NCBI GenBank assembly: GCA_961205875.1
Contig: OY540817.1
Coordinates: forward strand, 3,259,001 to 3,323,000
Source of the DNA: Sialis fuliginosa
Taxonomy: Eukaryota; Arthropoda; Insecta; Megaloptera; Sialidae
DNA length: 64,000 bases
Direction of reading: 5' to 3'
Position 1 is the first letter of the stretch; the number at the start of each line of letters is the position of its first letter. Shown here in pieces: positions 1 through 11,765 of the stretch. The position numbers and the translations under genes were made by a program. The notes beneath the pieces are model-generated. The model was given only the letters and a program-made list of their open reading frames with translations. It made no database searches and was not told the origin of the DNA.

Positions 1-588
1 AATATTTTGTTTGCCTATTAATAATATTAATAATAATAATAATAATAGGTGTAGGCATTACATAGAAACGCAACTTTAAACGAGGTTAGATCGTCTTACA
101 TTTTGACGAGACGAGACTTAACTAACCTGGTTTCATCTCGTCTCGTTTGAATCCTTAATATCGGTGGCATGTTATACATTAGGAAACTGCCTAGGACCCC
201 GAGGTAAAGGGTAGCCCCTAGCTGACGAAAAGAGTATTAAATAAAGTAATAAATAGTATGTGAAGACCTTTTTTTGCTCTTCAGCAAATTACACACATCC
301 AAACAACATTGTAATACAGACCAAAAAAAATTTTGTTATACTTTTTTTAAATTTTCTTATTTGACAGTTTTTTTAACTAGGGGCCTCGAATATTTATTAT
401 GCGTAAAGAACCCAACTTTGATAACGCGCGCTACTGCTTAATACTGTTAATTATAAAATGTGTATTATAAAATATGAGTAGTTTAAATCTATAAAATAAT
501 TAATTCCATCTTGTGGGTATTTGATTTAACTTCAGAATAGCTCACATTTTAAGATAAAATAAACATTTTTACATATTATGGTTGTTCA
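1..588. other. AT-rich intergenic DNA with repeat scraps
   Basis: No coding sequence is visible. Positions 20-48 are an (AAT)n microsatellite. About 95-150 holds a GAGAC/GTCTC-rich scrap (family F). A motif GCCTAGGACCCCGAGGTAA near 188-206 recurs near 660-680, and each is followed about 120-190 bp later by a GGGCCTC or GGGACCTCGAA motif, so both look like copies of one short, uncharacterised repeat. Confidence 0.5.
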
Positions 589-1580
589 CATGGGCGTAGC
601 CAGGATTTTGTTCAGGGGGGGGGGCAAATTTTTTTTTAAACTGATTGGTCGGCGTGTTTTGCCTAGGACCCCGAGGTAATGAGAGAGCAAAAAAAGCTCT
701 CACATTATTGTGGTAACCTTACCTAAAAAGTTTTATAAAAAAATTTTTTAATAAAAATATTTTCAATGGGCCTCAAATTTTTTGCGTCTGGGACCTCGAA
801 ATGTGTAAGAACGGCTCTGATAAATGGCCATTAATGTAAACATTTGGTAAATTATTTTTTTCTTAAATTTAATTCTATCGTTTCGTTGCAACTTGGAACT
901 TTGGCTCGTGAAAATCCGTGATTTTCATTAACTCAATAAATCATTTTTTTGGTGTGTTCTTGATTATTATCGAGGAATTGTAAAAGAGCTATGAAAAATG
1001 TAACATTTTCATTATTTATTATATCTCTAGATAGGTGCGCAAAAAGTAACAATGAAAAGTCATTCTTTTTTTCATTTCTTCTTTTATTTTCGCCACATTT
1101 TTTTCAATAATTAAAATTATATGTATGTGCATATCATTTTGAAGACATAATCCTCTACAAAAATGTACTCTACGTTGCTATTTCGGTGTTTTTTTTATTT
1201 ATAATTTTTTTATTTAATGTAAAAAATCGATCTAATTTGAATTGATAATATACATGTATAGTTGAAATATCAAAAAAACTTTTTTTTTTGTATAAAAAGG
1301 ATAAAAAGGCAATGACATGAATAGTTTACCCGCTATAACAAGAGATTGCAATAAAAAAACAATGATATTTAAATTTTCGAATCTAAAAATGTCAATATTT
1401 AGCCAATGAACTGATTCATTTGTTACTCTTAGTTCACGAGCTAGGGGGAGGGGCAAGCTAGTCTAGAAATATCCCTGTTTGGACAATAATACTGATTTAC
1501 TTATTACTTTTTGTCCACAAGCTAGGGGGGGGCAAGCGCCCCCCCCCCCCCCCCCCTGCCCCACCCTGGCTACGCCCATG
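589..1580. mobile_element. Non-autonomous hAT-like element, 992 bp
   Basis: Imperfect terminal inverted repeats begin CATGGGCGTAGCCAGG at the left; the right end reads CCTGGCTACGCCCATG. The element is flanked by a perfect 8 bp duplication GTTGTTCA at 581-588 and 1581-1588. An 8 bp duplication is the hAT signature. G-runs just inside the left end (about 616-624) and C-runs inside the right end (about 1538-1556) are mirror images. No transposase reading frame survives. A sub-repeat with the core AGCTAGGGGG occurs at about 1438 and 1512. Confidence 0.85.
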
Positions 1581-1588
1581 GTTGTTCA

Positions 1589-2239
1589 GGCCCGTCTAAG
1601 ACAGCCTTAATAAGTAACACACCCTTTCAATACAGTCCATTTGCCCTCACTACGCTCCTCCCACTTATATATTAATGTTAGTAGGTTTTGCATAAAACAC
1701 ATAAAAAACAAAACAACTCGATTTTAATCAATAATAATTTTCTGAATTTTCTCTCATTGTCAGTGCATAACAACAACCCAAATGCTCTCAGACATAGTAA
1801 AGAAACAGTATTCAGTCTAATAAAGGAATAATGCCTTCATGTTATATTTATATGTGTGTACAAGTGTTTAAATTTATAAAAAGTGTTTAATAAATGTTAT
1901 GTGAAAGTTACACATTCAGAATTATTTTAAAACCTAAAGTGTAACTCATGGCCCCAACAATGGTAATTAAATGATATTTGGCTTATTAACTTGACATTTA
2001 ATTCCTAACGTTCAAATGTAGTTGAATAATATTATTTAAAATATCCTCTCCCATTTATTAAATTATGGATACGCCATTGTACAGATGTAAATACAAACGA
2101 TGTAATACAATATACAGAATAGTGTAAATAATTTATTTTGAGAACTCTATATTGAACAAAATTTTAAATAGCTATACATATTTGAAAATGTATACTTATG
2201 TTATGCAATTAATAACACAGCTACACACAAAAAAAACTT
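1589..2239. other. AT-rich non-coding stretch
   Basis: No gene, RNA or structured repeat recognised. Composition is uniformly AT-rich with frequent stops in all frames. Confidence 0.5.
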
Positions 2240-3020
2240 CTGTCAAGTAAATACACAGTGCTTCCTCGTGCTAAATTCACCAAAGGTAGTTAATTATTCA
2301 ACAATTTTAATAAAAACCGATAGTGTTTTATATAAATTGCCTGGAATTGGTTAACCATTTAATTTTTATACAATTTTACTAAAAAATATTAGTTCAAAAT
2401 TTTTCTTAAAATGCACCTGAATATTTTTAATTTTTTGACAATTTCAATCTAAATTTAAATTTATGCAAACGTCAAGATGACATTTAAAACGTCAAAATGA
2501 CATTTAAAATGTCAAAATGAGATTTAATATGTCCAAGCAAATATCAGTTTAGAAAAACAAAATACGAATTTTTAAAATAAATTGAGATAAATCTTTGTCA
2601 GGGAATATTTTTACAACAAACGTTGTAGACCCATATTATAGGAAAATTTAATGCTCTACAAAAAATATTCTATAAAATTTTCACGTAACATGTGTCGTTT
2701 TTGAAATATCTTGAACAAATAAATATTTTGGGATGTCACTCCTTTCCCTTACACACGATTTTGATGATTTTGAAATGAGACCGTCCTCAAACTAGACCCA
2801 ACCATCCGAAGTTTCAACAATATCGGTTCAGTGGTTCATGAGTTATGCGTGTGACAAGGATACAGGGGACAGACGGACGGACAGACAGACAGACACGGAA
2901 CGAAAAGTGTTTGTCTTGACGTGAAACGGAAAGATCAATTTAAAATTTTGAATTCGGAGAACATTTTTTTTGTCTCAATCTGAAACGATCATCGATATTG
3001 CGAGGAAGCAAAATTAAATA
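2240..3020 (+). repeat. Dispersed repeat family A, copy 1
   Basis: The copy begins near AAGTAAATACACAGTGCTTC. It passes a run of CATTTAAAACGTCAAAATGA-type units (about 2475-2530), then a conserved block around GGTTCAGTGGTTCATGAG. It ends in a GACGG/GACAGACA stretch (about 2868-2895) and a terminal block ending GCGAGGAAGC. The same order of blocks is seen at 27410-28250, and inverted at 28290-29035 and 29053-29880. No coding capacity; the class is unknown to me. Confidence 0.75.
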
Positions 3021-3677
3021 TATTAAATATATTTTCAAATGTATTTTTATTAATAGACAAAATGGTTTTCATTATTTAAATATAGATTATACAGACAAAT
3101 ACATTAATTTTGTTACCGACTTTTTCATTGCGTTGGTTGAAAGTAAATATTAAAAGTAATATTTCACACAAAAAACTATCGGTTTTTTGTTCAAACCGAA
3201 TAAAAGATTCTTTAGGAAGTAAAAAATAAAACCATAAATTAGCCATACGATAACTTGATTTAAGACGTGAGTTCTCTTTTTTTAAATTAAATGCCATTTG
3301 ATCGAACCCAAGTTTCAAGAGCGGAAATTAAGGTCTGAAGTTTTCGCTGAACTTGAAAGAGTTGAAAAAGATTACCAAAACAACAAACAGAGCGAATCTT
3401 AAGACGTCTGGCTTTAGTCAAGAGGAGATCTAAGTATTATTTTAATAACAAGAGTAACTTTTATCTACGTGATTGTGAAGTTGGAGCTAGCGGAAAACCT
3501 TCAAGAGTTAAAGTCACTTTTAACTTTTGCTTTGTATAGAAGAAGTCACTATTTATATAACAGGTAGATACGGTCTGTCATTTTTTATGGTTCTCCAACG
3601 ATTTATTCAAATATTCATTGATAACAATAGAAGATTTTTATATCTAAATGTTTGATAATGTGTAATATAGATACTTT
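3021..3677. other. Non-coding stretch
   Basis: An 80-codon open frame exists on the minus strand at 3076-3318, but its product is lysine/phenylalanine-rich low-complexity sequence resembling no family I know. No other structure seen. Confidence 0.45.
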
Positions 3678-4090
3678 TGCTTCCTCGTAATATCGAAGAT
3701 ACGAGAAGCTTTGCGATCGTTTCAGATTGAGACAAAAAAAATGTTTGCCGATTTCAAAATTTTAAATTGATTGAACACTTCTCGTTCCTCGTCTAGCTGT
3801 CTGTCCGTCCGTCTGTCCCCTGTATCCTTGTCACACGCATAACTCATGAACCACTGAACCGAAATTGTTGAAACTTTGTCGGATGGTTGGGTCTAGTTTG
3901 AGGACGGTCCCATTTCAAAATCATCAAAATCGTGTGTTTCGGGGAGGGGTGACATCCCAAAATATTATTTTTTTCAAGATATCTCAAGAACGACTCATGT
4001 TACGTGAAAATTTTATAGAATATTTTTTGTATAGCATTTCTAATTGTCCCCATGTTAAATTTCCTATGTCTTAATCAATTTGGAATACAC
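3678..4090 (-). repeat. Dispersed repeat family A, copy 2 (partial)
   Basis: Inverted relative to copy 1: it starts with the GCTTCCTCGTAATATCGAAG end block, then TCCGTCCGTCTGTCCC, then the conserved ACTCATGAACCACTGAACC block. The distal end (about 4035-4090, containing AATTGTCCCCATG) recurs almost exactly at 41489-41555, so that segment is itself mobile or was captured. Confidence 0.7.
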
Positions 4091-4101
4091 TGTATATAGA
4101 T

Positions 4102-4799
4102 TAGAGCTGGGCGCAGGCTGTGAATTTTTCGGGTCACAGACGTGACCTGACGCGTGAGCGATTTTCAAATCTTAAATCGGAGCGTACGTGATTGTGAGTA
4201 AAATTAAAACAACAGTACTTGACCGTGTGTGAATACATTTTTTTCGTGCGTGAGTCAGTGAATATTTTGAAAATAATTTTTTTTATAAACTAAACTCTTT
4301 TTAATATCTGAACTAATAATGCATACCTACATATGATAATGTTTTAAATCGAATTTTGACATTAAAAAATATAGTATAAAAAATAAATGTAATTTTTAGA
4401 AGCACTTTTACATAGTCAGTATTGCCAACTATATCTGAACACCAAAAATGATTTTAAAATGCATTATAACTTTATTTTCTTATTGTTTGGTTTGCTATTA
4501 CTTGTACTAGAAATGCAGTTTAGAAAAAATAATATGAATATAAAATATAGGTACACAATATATTGCACGTAAAAAACAATAATTTTCATCATTTTAAAAT
4601 TTAATTTACAATAATTACATTAAATCGTGTCACGAGCATGACACGCCGTGCGTGATCGGGCGTGAGTAAAAAATAGGATTCGTGAGCGTGCGTGATCGTG
4701 AATATTTTTTTTGTAACCGTGAGTGAGCAGACGTGACTAAAACTTTTTCTCGTGAGCGTGCGTGATCGTGAGCAAAAATTTCTCACGCGCCCAGCTCTA
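4102..4799. mobile_element. hAT-like MITE with CGTGA-rich arms, 698 bp
   Basis: The ends are inverted: TAGAGCTGGGCGC on the left and GCGCCCAGCTCTA on the right. TAGAG-type ends fit the hAT pattern. I cannot find a convincing 8 bp duplication, so class assignment is tentative. Both arms contain multiple short direct units of the type CGTGAGCGTGCGTGATCGTG (dense at 4678-4795). It lies about 20 bp left of the giant fold-back. Confidence 0.6.
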
Positions 4800-5099
4800 G
4801 TACTACTTGTATGTATAGTAGGGTGGTCGTTATTTCCCAAACTGCTCGGATCCTCGCTCCTACCCCCCAAAAAGTTAGTTTAGGGCTATAAAAGAAGAAA
4901 CCCGTCGCTAAAACTCCCAACAGTAGTCGCTAAACCCTGCCCGTTTTCAAAAAACCGTTTTTTGGCATTATTACGATGTTATATTCGATAATGCGTGATA
5001 AGGACGTTATAAAATTTTCCTAAAATTTTGTGGACAATTATATTTGTAGTATATTGAAGAAACTTTGTTCCTCTATCGTTTAAAATGCTTTAAAAATTT

Positions 5100-5680
5100 T
5101 CTTTGTGAAAAATGGCCGTATCGAAATAAAACAAAAAGCATTCTAAAGTTTCAAGTTTCTAGTTTTGAGATTTTTTAGCATAATTTTTTTTGAGTTACGG
5201 TTATCGCGCAATCAAAAGAAATAGTGAAACACAAAAATTTTCCAATTTTTAAAATTTTTTTTAAGGGTCCGCGGGCTCGGGAAATTTTTTTTCAGATAAA
5301 CCAATGCATTGGTCAGTTAACTTGCTTATTCAGCTTTAATTTGTTTTTTTTTTTGGTCTCTATCAATTTTTTTTTGCCGAGATATCTGACTTTAAATGAA
5401 AAATGATTCTATTGTCTTCGATCATCAATATATCAGCAACTTATGATTAAAAAAAAAAAAAACAAATTAAAACTGAATAAGCAAGTTAACTGACCAATGC
5501 ATTGGTTTATCTGAAAAAAAATTTCCCGAGCCCGCGGACCCTTAAAAAAAATTTAAAAAATTGGAAAATTTTTGTGTCCCACTATTTCTTTTGATTGCGC
5601 GATAACCGTAATTCAAAAAAAATTATGCTAAAAAATCTCAAAACTAGAAACTTGAAGCTTTAAAATGCTTTTTGATGTAT
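5100..5680. repeat. Nested palindrome inside the left arm of the giant fold-back
   Basis: Arms at about 5126-5353 and 5452-5672 are near-perfect reverse complements (for example GGGTCCGCGGGCTCGGGAAA against TTTCCCGAGCCCGCGGACCC). The arms also resemble the right half of the element at 48205-49017, so this is an insertion of that family into one arm only. It has no mirror image on the right side. Confidence 0.8.
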
Positions 5681-5681
5681 A

Positions 5682-5820
5682 TAAAGTTAGCAGGGTACTT
5701 TTAGCAGGATCAAAAAAAAAGTATTTGTCATTTTGTCACTTTTTTGTCGCTATTTTGTCCCGCTAGAATTAATTTTGTACCTTGAGCCGTTTTCAAAAAA
5801 CTAAGACCCTGCTAACTTTA
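5682..5820. mobile_element. Small MITE, AAAGTTAGCAGGGT ends
   Basis: 139 bp bounded by TAAAGTTAGCAGGGT and ACCCTGCTAACTTTA. A third, unpaired copy of the terminal motif follows at about 5824-5838. The same unit is present inverted at 9782-9920, placing it inside the element before the arm was duplicated. Confidence 0.7.
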
Positions 5821-5918
5821 ATCTAAAGTTAGCAGGGTTCGCGATATCTCAGCCACTATTAAAGCTGGAGTAAAAATTTTTGTGTCCGAATTTGTTACTT
5901 GGGCAGTTCTTTCGGCTC

Positions 5919-5983
<65 letters not shown>

Positions 5984-6079
5984 GTTAGAAATGTAAGTAG
6001 GTACATGAAGGTTATAGCCAATGCATCCAGTACACATTTATGAGTTAATTCTGATGATAATTAGTGGCTAATTACAACT

Positions 6080-7870
6080 AAACTAAAATTGAAGAATATT
6101 CTATCTATTTTACATAAAAACTACATAAAAATTATATGATTCCGGAAACAAATTATTTCAGGCTCTCGACTATTTAATTAATAAGGTCTAAAAAAGACAA
6201 TGACACTCATTTGAGTAGGGTCTACTGAGAGTAACAAATTAAAAGTTCGTTTTAATATTTAAAATTGACGAATATTCTATCTATTTTTCATATAATCCTA
6301 CAAAAATATAATATGATTCCGGAAACATTTTATTTTCTGCTCTCGACTATTGAAATAAGGTCTAAAAAAGACAATGACACTCATTTGATTAGGGTCTGCT
6401 GAGAGTAACAAATTAAAAATTTGAATTAATATTTAAAATTGACGAATATTCTATCTATTTTTCAAATAAACCTACAAAAAAATAATATGATTCTGGAAAC
6501 AAATTATTTAATACTCTCGACTATTTAAATAAGGTCTAAAAAAGACAATGACACTCATTTGAGTAGGGTCTGCTGAGAGTAACAAATTAAAAGTTCGTTT
6601 TAATATTTAAAATTGACGAATATTCTATCTATTTTTCATATAATCCTACAAAAAAATAATATGATTCTGGAAACAAATTATTTAAGGCTCTCAATTATTT
6701 AAATAAGGTCTAAAAAAGATAATGACACACATTTGAGTAGGGTCTGCTGAGAGTAACAAATTAAAAGTTCGTTTTAATATTTAAAATTGACGAATATTCT
6801 ATCTATTTTTCATATAATCCTACAAAAAAATAATATGATTCTGGAAACAAATTATTTAAGGCTCTCAATTACTTAAATAAGGTCTAAAAAAGATAATGAC
6901 ACACATTTGAGTAGGGTCTGCTGAGAGCAACAAAATAAATGTTCGTTTTAATATTTAAAATTGACGAAAATTCTATCTATTTTACATAAAACCTCCATAA
7001 AAATAATATGATTCAGGAAACAAATTATTTAAGGCTCTCAACTATTAAAATAAGGTCTAAAAAAGACAATGACACTCATTTGATTAGGGTTTGCTGAGAG
7101 TAACAAATTAAAAGATCGTTTTAATATTTAAAATTGACGAAAATTCTATCTATTTTACATAAAACCTCCATAAAAATAATATGATTCTGGAAACAAATTA
7201 TTTAAGGCCCTCGACTATTGAAATAAGGTCTAAAAAAGACAATGACACTCATTTGTGTAGGGTCTGCTGAGAGTAACAAATTAAAAGTTCGTTTTAATAT
7301 TTAAAATTGACGAAAATTCTATCTATTTTACATAAAACCTCCATAAAAATAATATGATTCAGGAAACAAATTATGTAAGGACCTCGACTAGTGAAATAAG
7401 GTCTAAAAAAGACAATGACACTCATTTGATTAGGGTCTGCTGAGAGTAACAAATTAAAAGTTCGTTTTAATATTTAAAATTGACGAATATTCTATCTATT
7501 TAACATAAAACCTCCATAAAAATAATATGATTCCGGAAACAAATTATGTAAGGACCTCGACTATTGAAATAAGGTCTAAAAAAGACAATGACACACATTT
7601 GAGTAGGGTCTGCTGAGAGTAACAAATTAAAAGTTCGTTTTAATATTTAAAATTGACGAATATTCTATCTATTTAACATAAAACCTCCATAAAAATAATA
7701 TGATTCCGGAAACAAATTATTTCCTACTCTCAACTATTTAAATAAGGTCTAAAAAAGACAATGACACTCATTTAAGTAGGGTCTGCAGAGAGAAACAAAT
7801 TAAAAGTTCGTTTTAATATTTAAAATTGAAGAATATTCAATCTATTCTACATAAAACCTCCATAAAAAAA
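6080..7870 (+). repeat. Tandem array, ten forward 173-174 bp units
   Basis: The marker GAGTAGGGTCTGCTGAGAG (and close variants) recurs at 6213, 6387, 6561, 6735, 6909, 7082, 7255, 7428, 7601 and 7774, giving spacings of 174 then 173 bp. Each unit also has GACGAATATTCTATCTATTT and AAGGTCTAAAAAAGACAATG blocks. Differences between neighbours are few, suggesting homogenisation. Confidence 0.92.
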
Positions 7871-7879
7871 TTATGATGT

Positions 7880-9510
7880 CTTATCTCTTTTTTAAACTTT
7901 ATTTCAATAGTTGAGAGCCTTATAAAAATTTGTTTCCGGTATCAAAATATTTTTATGGAGGTTTTATATAACATAGATAAAATATTCGTCAAGTATAAAT
8001 ATGAAAAACGAACTTTTAATTTGTTACTCTCAGCAGACCCTAATAAAATGAGTGTCATTGTCTTTTTTAGACCTTATTTTAATAGTTGAGAGCCTTAAAT
8101 AATTTGTTTCCTGAATCATATTATTTTTATGGAGGTTTTATGTAAAATAGATAGAATTTTCGTCAATTTTAAATATTAAAACGAACTTTTAATTTGTTAC
8201 TCTCAGCAGACCCTAATCAAATGAGTGTCATTGTCTTTTTTAGACCTTATTTCAATAGTCGAGGGCCTTAAATAAATTGTTTCCTGAATCATATTATTTT
8301 TATGGAGGTTTTATGTAAAATAGATAGAATTTTCGTCAATTTTAAATATTAAAACGAACTTTTAATTTGTTACTCTCAGCAGACCCTACACAAATGAGTG
8401 TCATTGTCTTTTTTAGACCTTATTTCAATAGTCGAGGGCCTTAAATAATTTGTTTCCAGAATCATATTATTTTTATGGAGGTTTTATGTAAAATAGATAG
8501 AATATTCGTCAATTTTAAATATTAAAACGAACTTTTAATTTGTTACTCTCAGCAGACCCTAATCAAATGAGTGTCATTGTCTTTTTTAGACCTTATTTAA
8601 ATAGTCGTGAGCCTTAAATAATTTGTTTCCAGAATCATATTATTTTTATGGAGGTTTTATGTAAAATAGATAGAATTTTCGTCAATTTTAAATATTAAAA
8701 CGAACTTTTAATTTGTTACTCTCAGCAGACCCTACTCAAATGAGTGTCATTGTCTTTTTTAGACTTTGTTTCAATAGTCGAGAGCCTTAAATAATTTGTT
8801 TCCGGAATCATATTATTTTTTTGTAGGTTTAAATGAAAAATTGATAGAATATTCGTCAATTTTAAATATTACTTCGAACTTTTAATTTGTAACTCTCAGC
8901 AGACCCTACTCAAATGAGTGTCATTGTCTTTTTTAGACCTAATTTCAATAGTCGAGAGCAGAAAATAAAATGTTTCCGGAATCATATTATTTTTATGAAG
9001 GTTTTATGTAAAATAGATAGAATATTCTGCAATTTTAAATATTAAAACGAACTTTTAATTTGTTACTCTCAGCAGACCCTACTCAAATGAGTGTCATTGT
9101 CTTTTTTAGACCTTATTTAAATAGTTGAGAGCAGGAAATAATTTATTTCCGGAATCAAAATATTTTTATGGAGGTTTTATATAACATAGATAAAATATTC
9201 GTCAAGTATAAATATGAAAAACGAACTTTTAATTTGTTAGTCTCAGCAGACCCTACACAAATGTGTGTCATTGTCTTTTTTAAACCTTATTTAAATAATT
9301 GAGAGCCTTAAATAATTTGTTTCCAGAATCATATTATTTTTTTGTAGGATTATATGAAAAATAGATAGAATATTCGTCAATTTTAAATATTAAAACGAAC
9401 TTTTAATTTGTTACTCTCAGCAGACCCTACTCAAATGAGTGTCATTGTCTTGTTTCCGGAATCATATAATTTTTATGTAGTTTTTATGTAAAATAGATAG
9501 AATATTCTTC
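7880..9510 (-). repeat. Tandem array, nine inverted 172-175 bp units
   Basis: The reverse complement of the unit in the left array. The marker CAGCAGACCCTA recurs at 8031, 8204, 8378, 8550, 8723, 8898, 9070, 9244 and 9418. The two arrays are arranged head to head around about 7876, so together they could form a stem of more than 1.6 kb. Confidence 0.92.
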
Positions 9511-9617
9511 AATTTAAGTTTAGTTGTAATTAGCTACTAATTATCATCAGAATTAACTCATAAATGTGTACTGGATGCATTGGCTATAACCTTCATGTAC
9601 CTACTTACATTTCTAAC

Positions 9618-9683
<66 letters not shown>

Positions 9684-9781
9684 GAGCCGAAAGAACTGCC
9701 CAAGTAACAAATTCGGACACAAAAATTTTTACTCTAGCTTTAATAGTGGCTGAGATATCGCGAACCCTGCTAACTTTAGAT

Positions 9782-9920
9782 TAAAGTTAGCAGGGTCTTA
9801 GTTTTTTGAAAACGGCTCAAGGTACAAAATTAATTCTGGCGGGACAAAATAGCGACAAAAAAGTGACAAAATGACAAATACTTTTTTTTTGATCCTGCTA
9901 AAAGTACCCTGCTAACTTTA
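9782..9920. mobile_element. Small MITE, mirror copy of 5682-5820
   Basis: Bounded by AAAGTTAGCAGGGTC and ACCCTGCTAACTTTA, in inverted orientation to its partner in the left arm and almost identical to it. Confidence 0.7.
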
Positions 9921-10568
9921 TATACATTGCTTTTTGTTTTATTTCGATACGGCCATTTTTCACAAAGAAATTTTTAAATTCTTGTTCCTTTAATTGTTTG
10001 GATGAGTGTAAGTTCGTTGTTAAAAGATTACGTTTTTAAATTTTTTTTTATATTTAAACAATTATATCTCGGCACCTAAATCACTTAGAGACATCTGTAA
10101 AAAAAGAAATTAAAGGTCTTAAAGTCTACTTTAATGTAGTAACATTTGTTTAGGCCAATACAATTCGACAAATTATCAAAATTCCAAAAAAGGTTAATTT
10201 TTTGCTTTTTTCCGGATTTGGAACGTTATATTTAAGTTAAAAAATTTTTTTAAGCATCTTAAACGATAGAGGAACAAAGTTTCTTCAATAATACTACAAA
10301 TATAATTGTCCACAAAATTTTAGGAAAATTTTATAACGTCCTTATCACGCATTATCGAATATAACATCGTAATAATGCGAAAAAACGGTTTTTTGAAAAC
10401 GGGCAGGGTTTAGCGACTACTGTTGGGAGTTTTAGCGACGGGTTTCTTCTTTTATAGCCCTAAACTAACTTTTTGGGAGGTAGGAGCGAGGATCCGAGCA
10501 GTTTGGGAAATAACGACCACCCTAATGTATAGGTACCTAATAATAACAATTGATATTTTTAATCCTTA

Positions 10569-10768
10569 ACTGGTGTTATGGGGGCCAGCCGGCCCCACAA
10601 ACCACGTTTTGATGTTTTTCTAGAAATCTAAACATCGTGCGCACCCGCCATTTTAAGTAATAACATTATGTCGTGACTCGTGGATGATGCCGGATGTTCG
10701 GCACTTTAGATCCTGCAGGGACATAGGTAGGTGCGTGTCGGGGACCGACTGACCCCCATGATACCAGT
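10569..10768. mobile_element. TA-flanked MITE, 200 bp
   Basis: Inverted ends of about 30 bp begin ACTGGTGTTATGGGGGCCAG on the left; the right reads CTGACCCCCATGATACCAGT. Flanked by TA on both sides (10567-10568, 10769-10770), as for Tc1/mariner-type insertions. The interior is unusually GC-rich for this window. It sits 44 bp right of the giant fold-back. Confidence 0.7.
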
Positions 10769-10779
10769 TACATATGTTT

Positions 10780-11221
10780 TTTTATATATTGTGTAGACCA
10801 GTTACCTTGTGAATTTATAAAAGATGTAGCTGTCACTTGTGTGACCGAAAATAAACTGCCCTGGTCGGCACAAGACTTTTTTATACATCATGATACAGAA
10901 GAAATTACATAAGTTAACATTTTCTGCTAAGAAATTGAATATAAACTACATTACATTAATTGTTGTTTTTGTTAATGTTTCAGATATATTTTAATTATAT
11001 TTGTTTGATAGTTCAACAGTTTAACAATTTTTTATATATTATTATTTCTATACATCTATTTAATTGGCAGTTGTAATAATAAATGCTTTTATTTTCATAG
11101 ATAACTAGATTATTCATATTATTAAAATTATTTTTAAATAAAAACTGAAATTATTATTTTTTAATCAATTCAGATTTGAAAAAAGAGAATAGGACATAAA
11201 TTAGTAAAATAAATATAAATC
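10780..11221. other. Non-coding stretch with one shared 40-mer
   Basis: A block containing GGTCGGCACAAGACTTTT at about 10863-10880 recurs at about 39631-39650 next to another fold-back. Otherwise AT-rich with nothing recognised. Confidence 0.45.
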
Positions 11222-11480
11222 AGTAAAATCCGTTTCCGGTTTAGTGATGGTTTTCAAAAATAGGAGGTGCAGAGTATAAAAGAACCTTCAGTTTAAAACT
11301 TCAGATACACAGACACACAAAAAAAAACGGAACCTTTATGTCTGTCAAGATACTTTTTCTCAGGAACAGTAAGAGGTATCAAGTTGAAATTAATATTAAA
11401 TTTTAAAGTCTACAGCCTCATAGTTCTGTAAAAAAATAAGTTTCTAACTCAATGCTCTAAGGTTTTCTTCCAGTTTTTAA
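11222..11480 (+). repeat. Dispersed repeat family B, copy 1
   Basis: Contains CCGTTTCCGGTTTAGTGATG, then TTTTCAAAAATAGGAGGTGC, a short ACACAGACACACA stretch and an AT-rich tail. Related copies lie at 15280-15500, 42140-42440, 50050-50170 (inverted) and 57340-57550. Confidence 0.6.
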
Positions 11481-11765
11481 TAAAAAAGACCTGTTCTAAA
11501 AACATTTATTTTAAATAATTAATAAGCACATATTTACCCTCACCTCGACCTATACCACTGATTGTGAGTGAATTATCGATAACATTAATTATTTTCCCAT
11601 CATTCCATTCATTCCATGTTGACTTACTTTTGTATTGTTTAACAATTTGTGTTCGCTATTGTTTTATTATAATTGCAAAAAATAATAACAATGAGTGTTG
11701 TCAGAAATAAAATCGTGAATGAGCATTGTCTATTATTGGTTATAAAAAATAATTTTTCTGGTCGA

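Larger units (their letters stand above)
4819..10524. mobile_element. Giant fold-back element, 5706 bp
   Basis: Long inverted ends start TAGGGTGGTCGTTATTTCC on both sides and are matched by a perfect 8 bp duplication ATGTATAG (4811-4818 and 10525-10532). The 8 bp size and TAGGG start fit hAT. Each half is layered from outside inwards: about 280 bp of terminal repeat, a small MITE with AAAGTTAGCAGGGT ends, a homopolymer of about 60 nt (T at 5922-5981, A at 9620-9680), about 100 bp of single-copy arm, then tandem 173-174 bp repeats. The halves meet head to head near 7876. The left half also has its own internal palindrome (about 5100-5680); the right half instead carries about 300 bp (about 9928-10230) including one end of the 48205-49017 family. 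No transposase is visible. Confidence 0.9.

Noticed and set aside
5818-6037. Poly-lysine frames on the minus strand
   Set aside because: They are translations of the T60 homopolymer.
6080-9510. CRISPR-like array
   Set aside because: The units are contiguous 173-174 bp satellites without short direct repeats separated by unique spacers.
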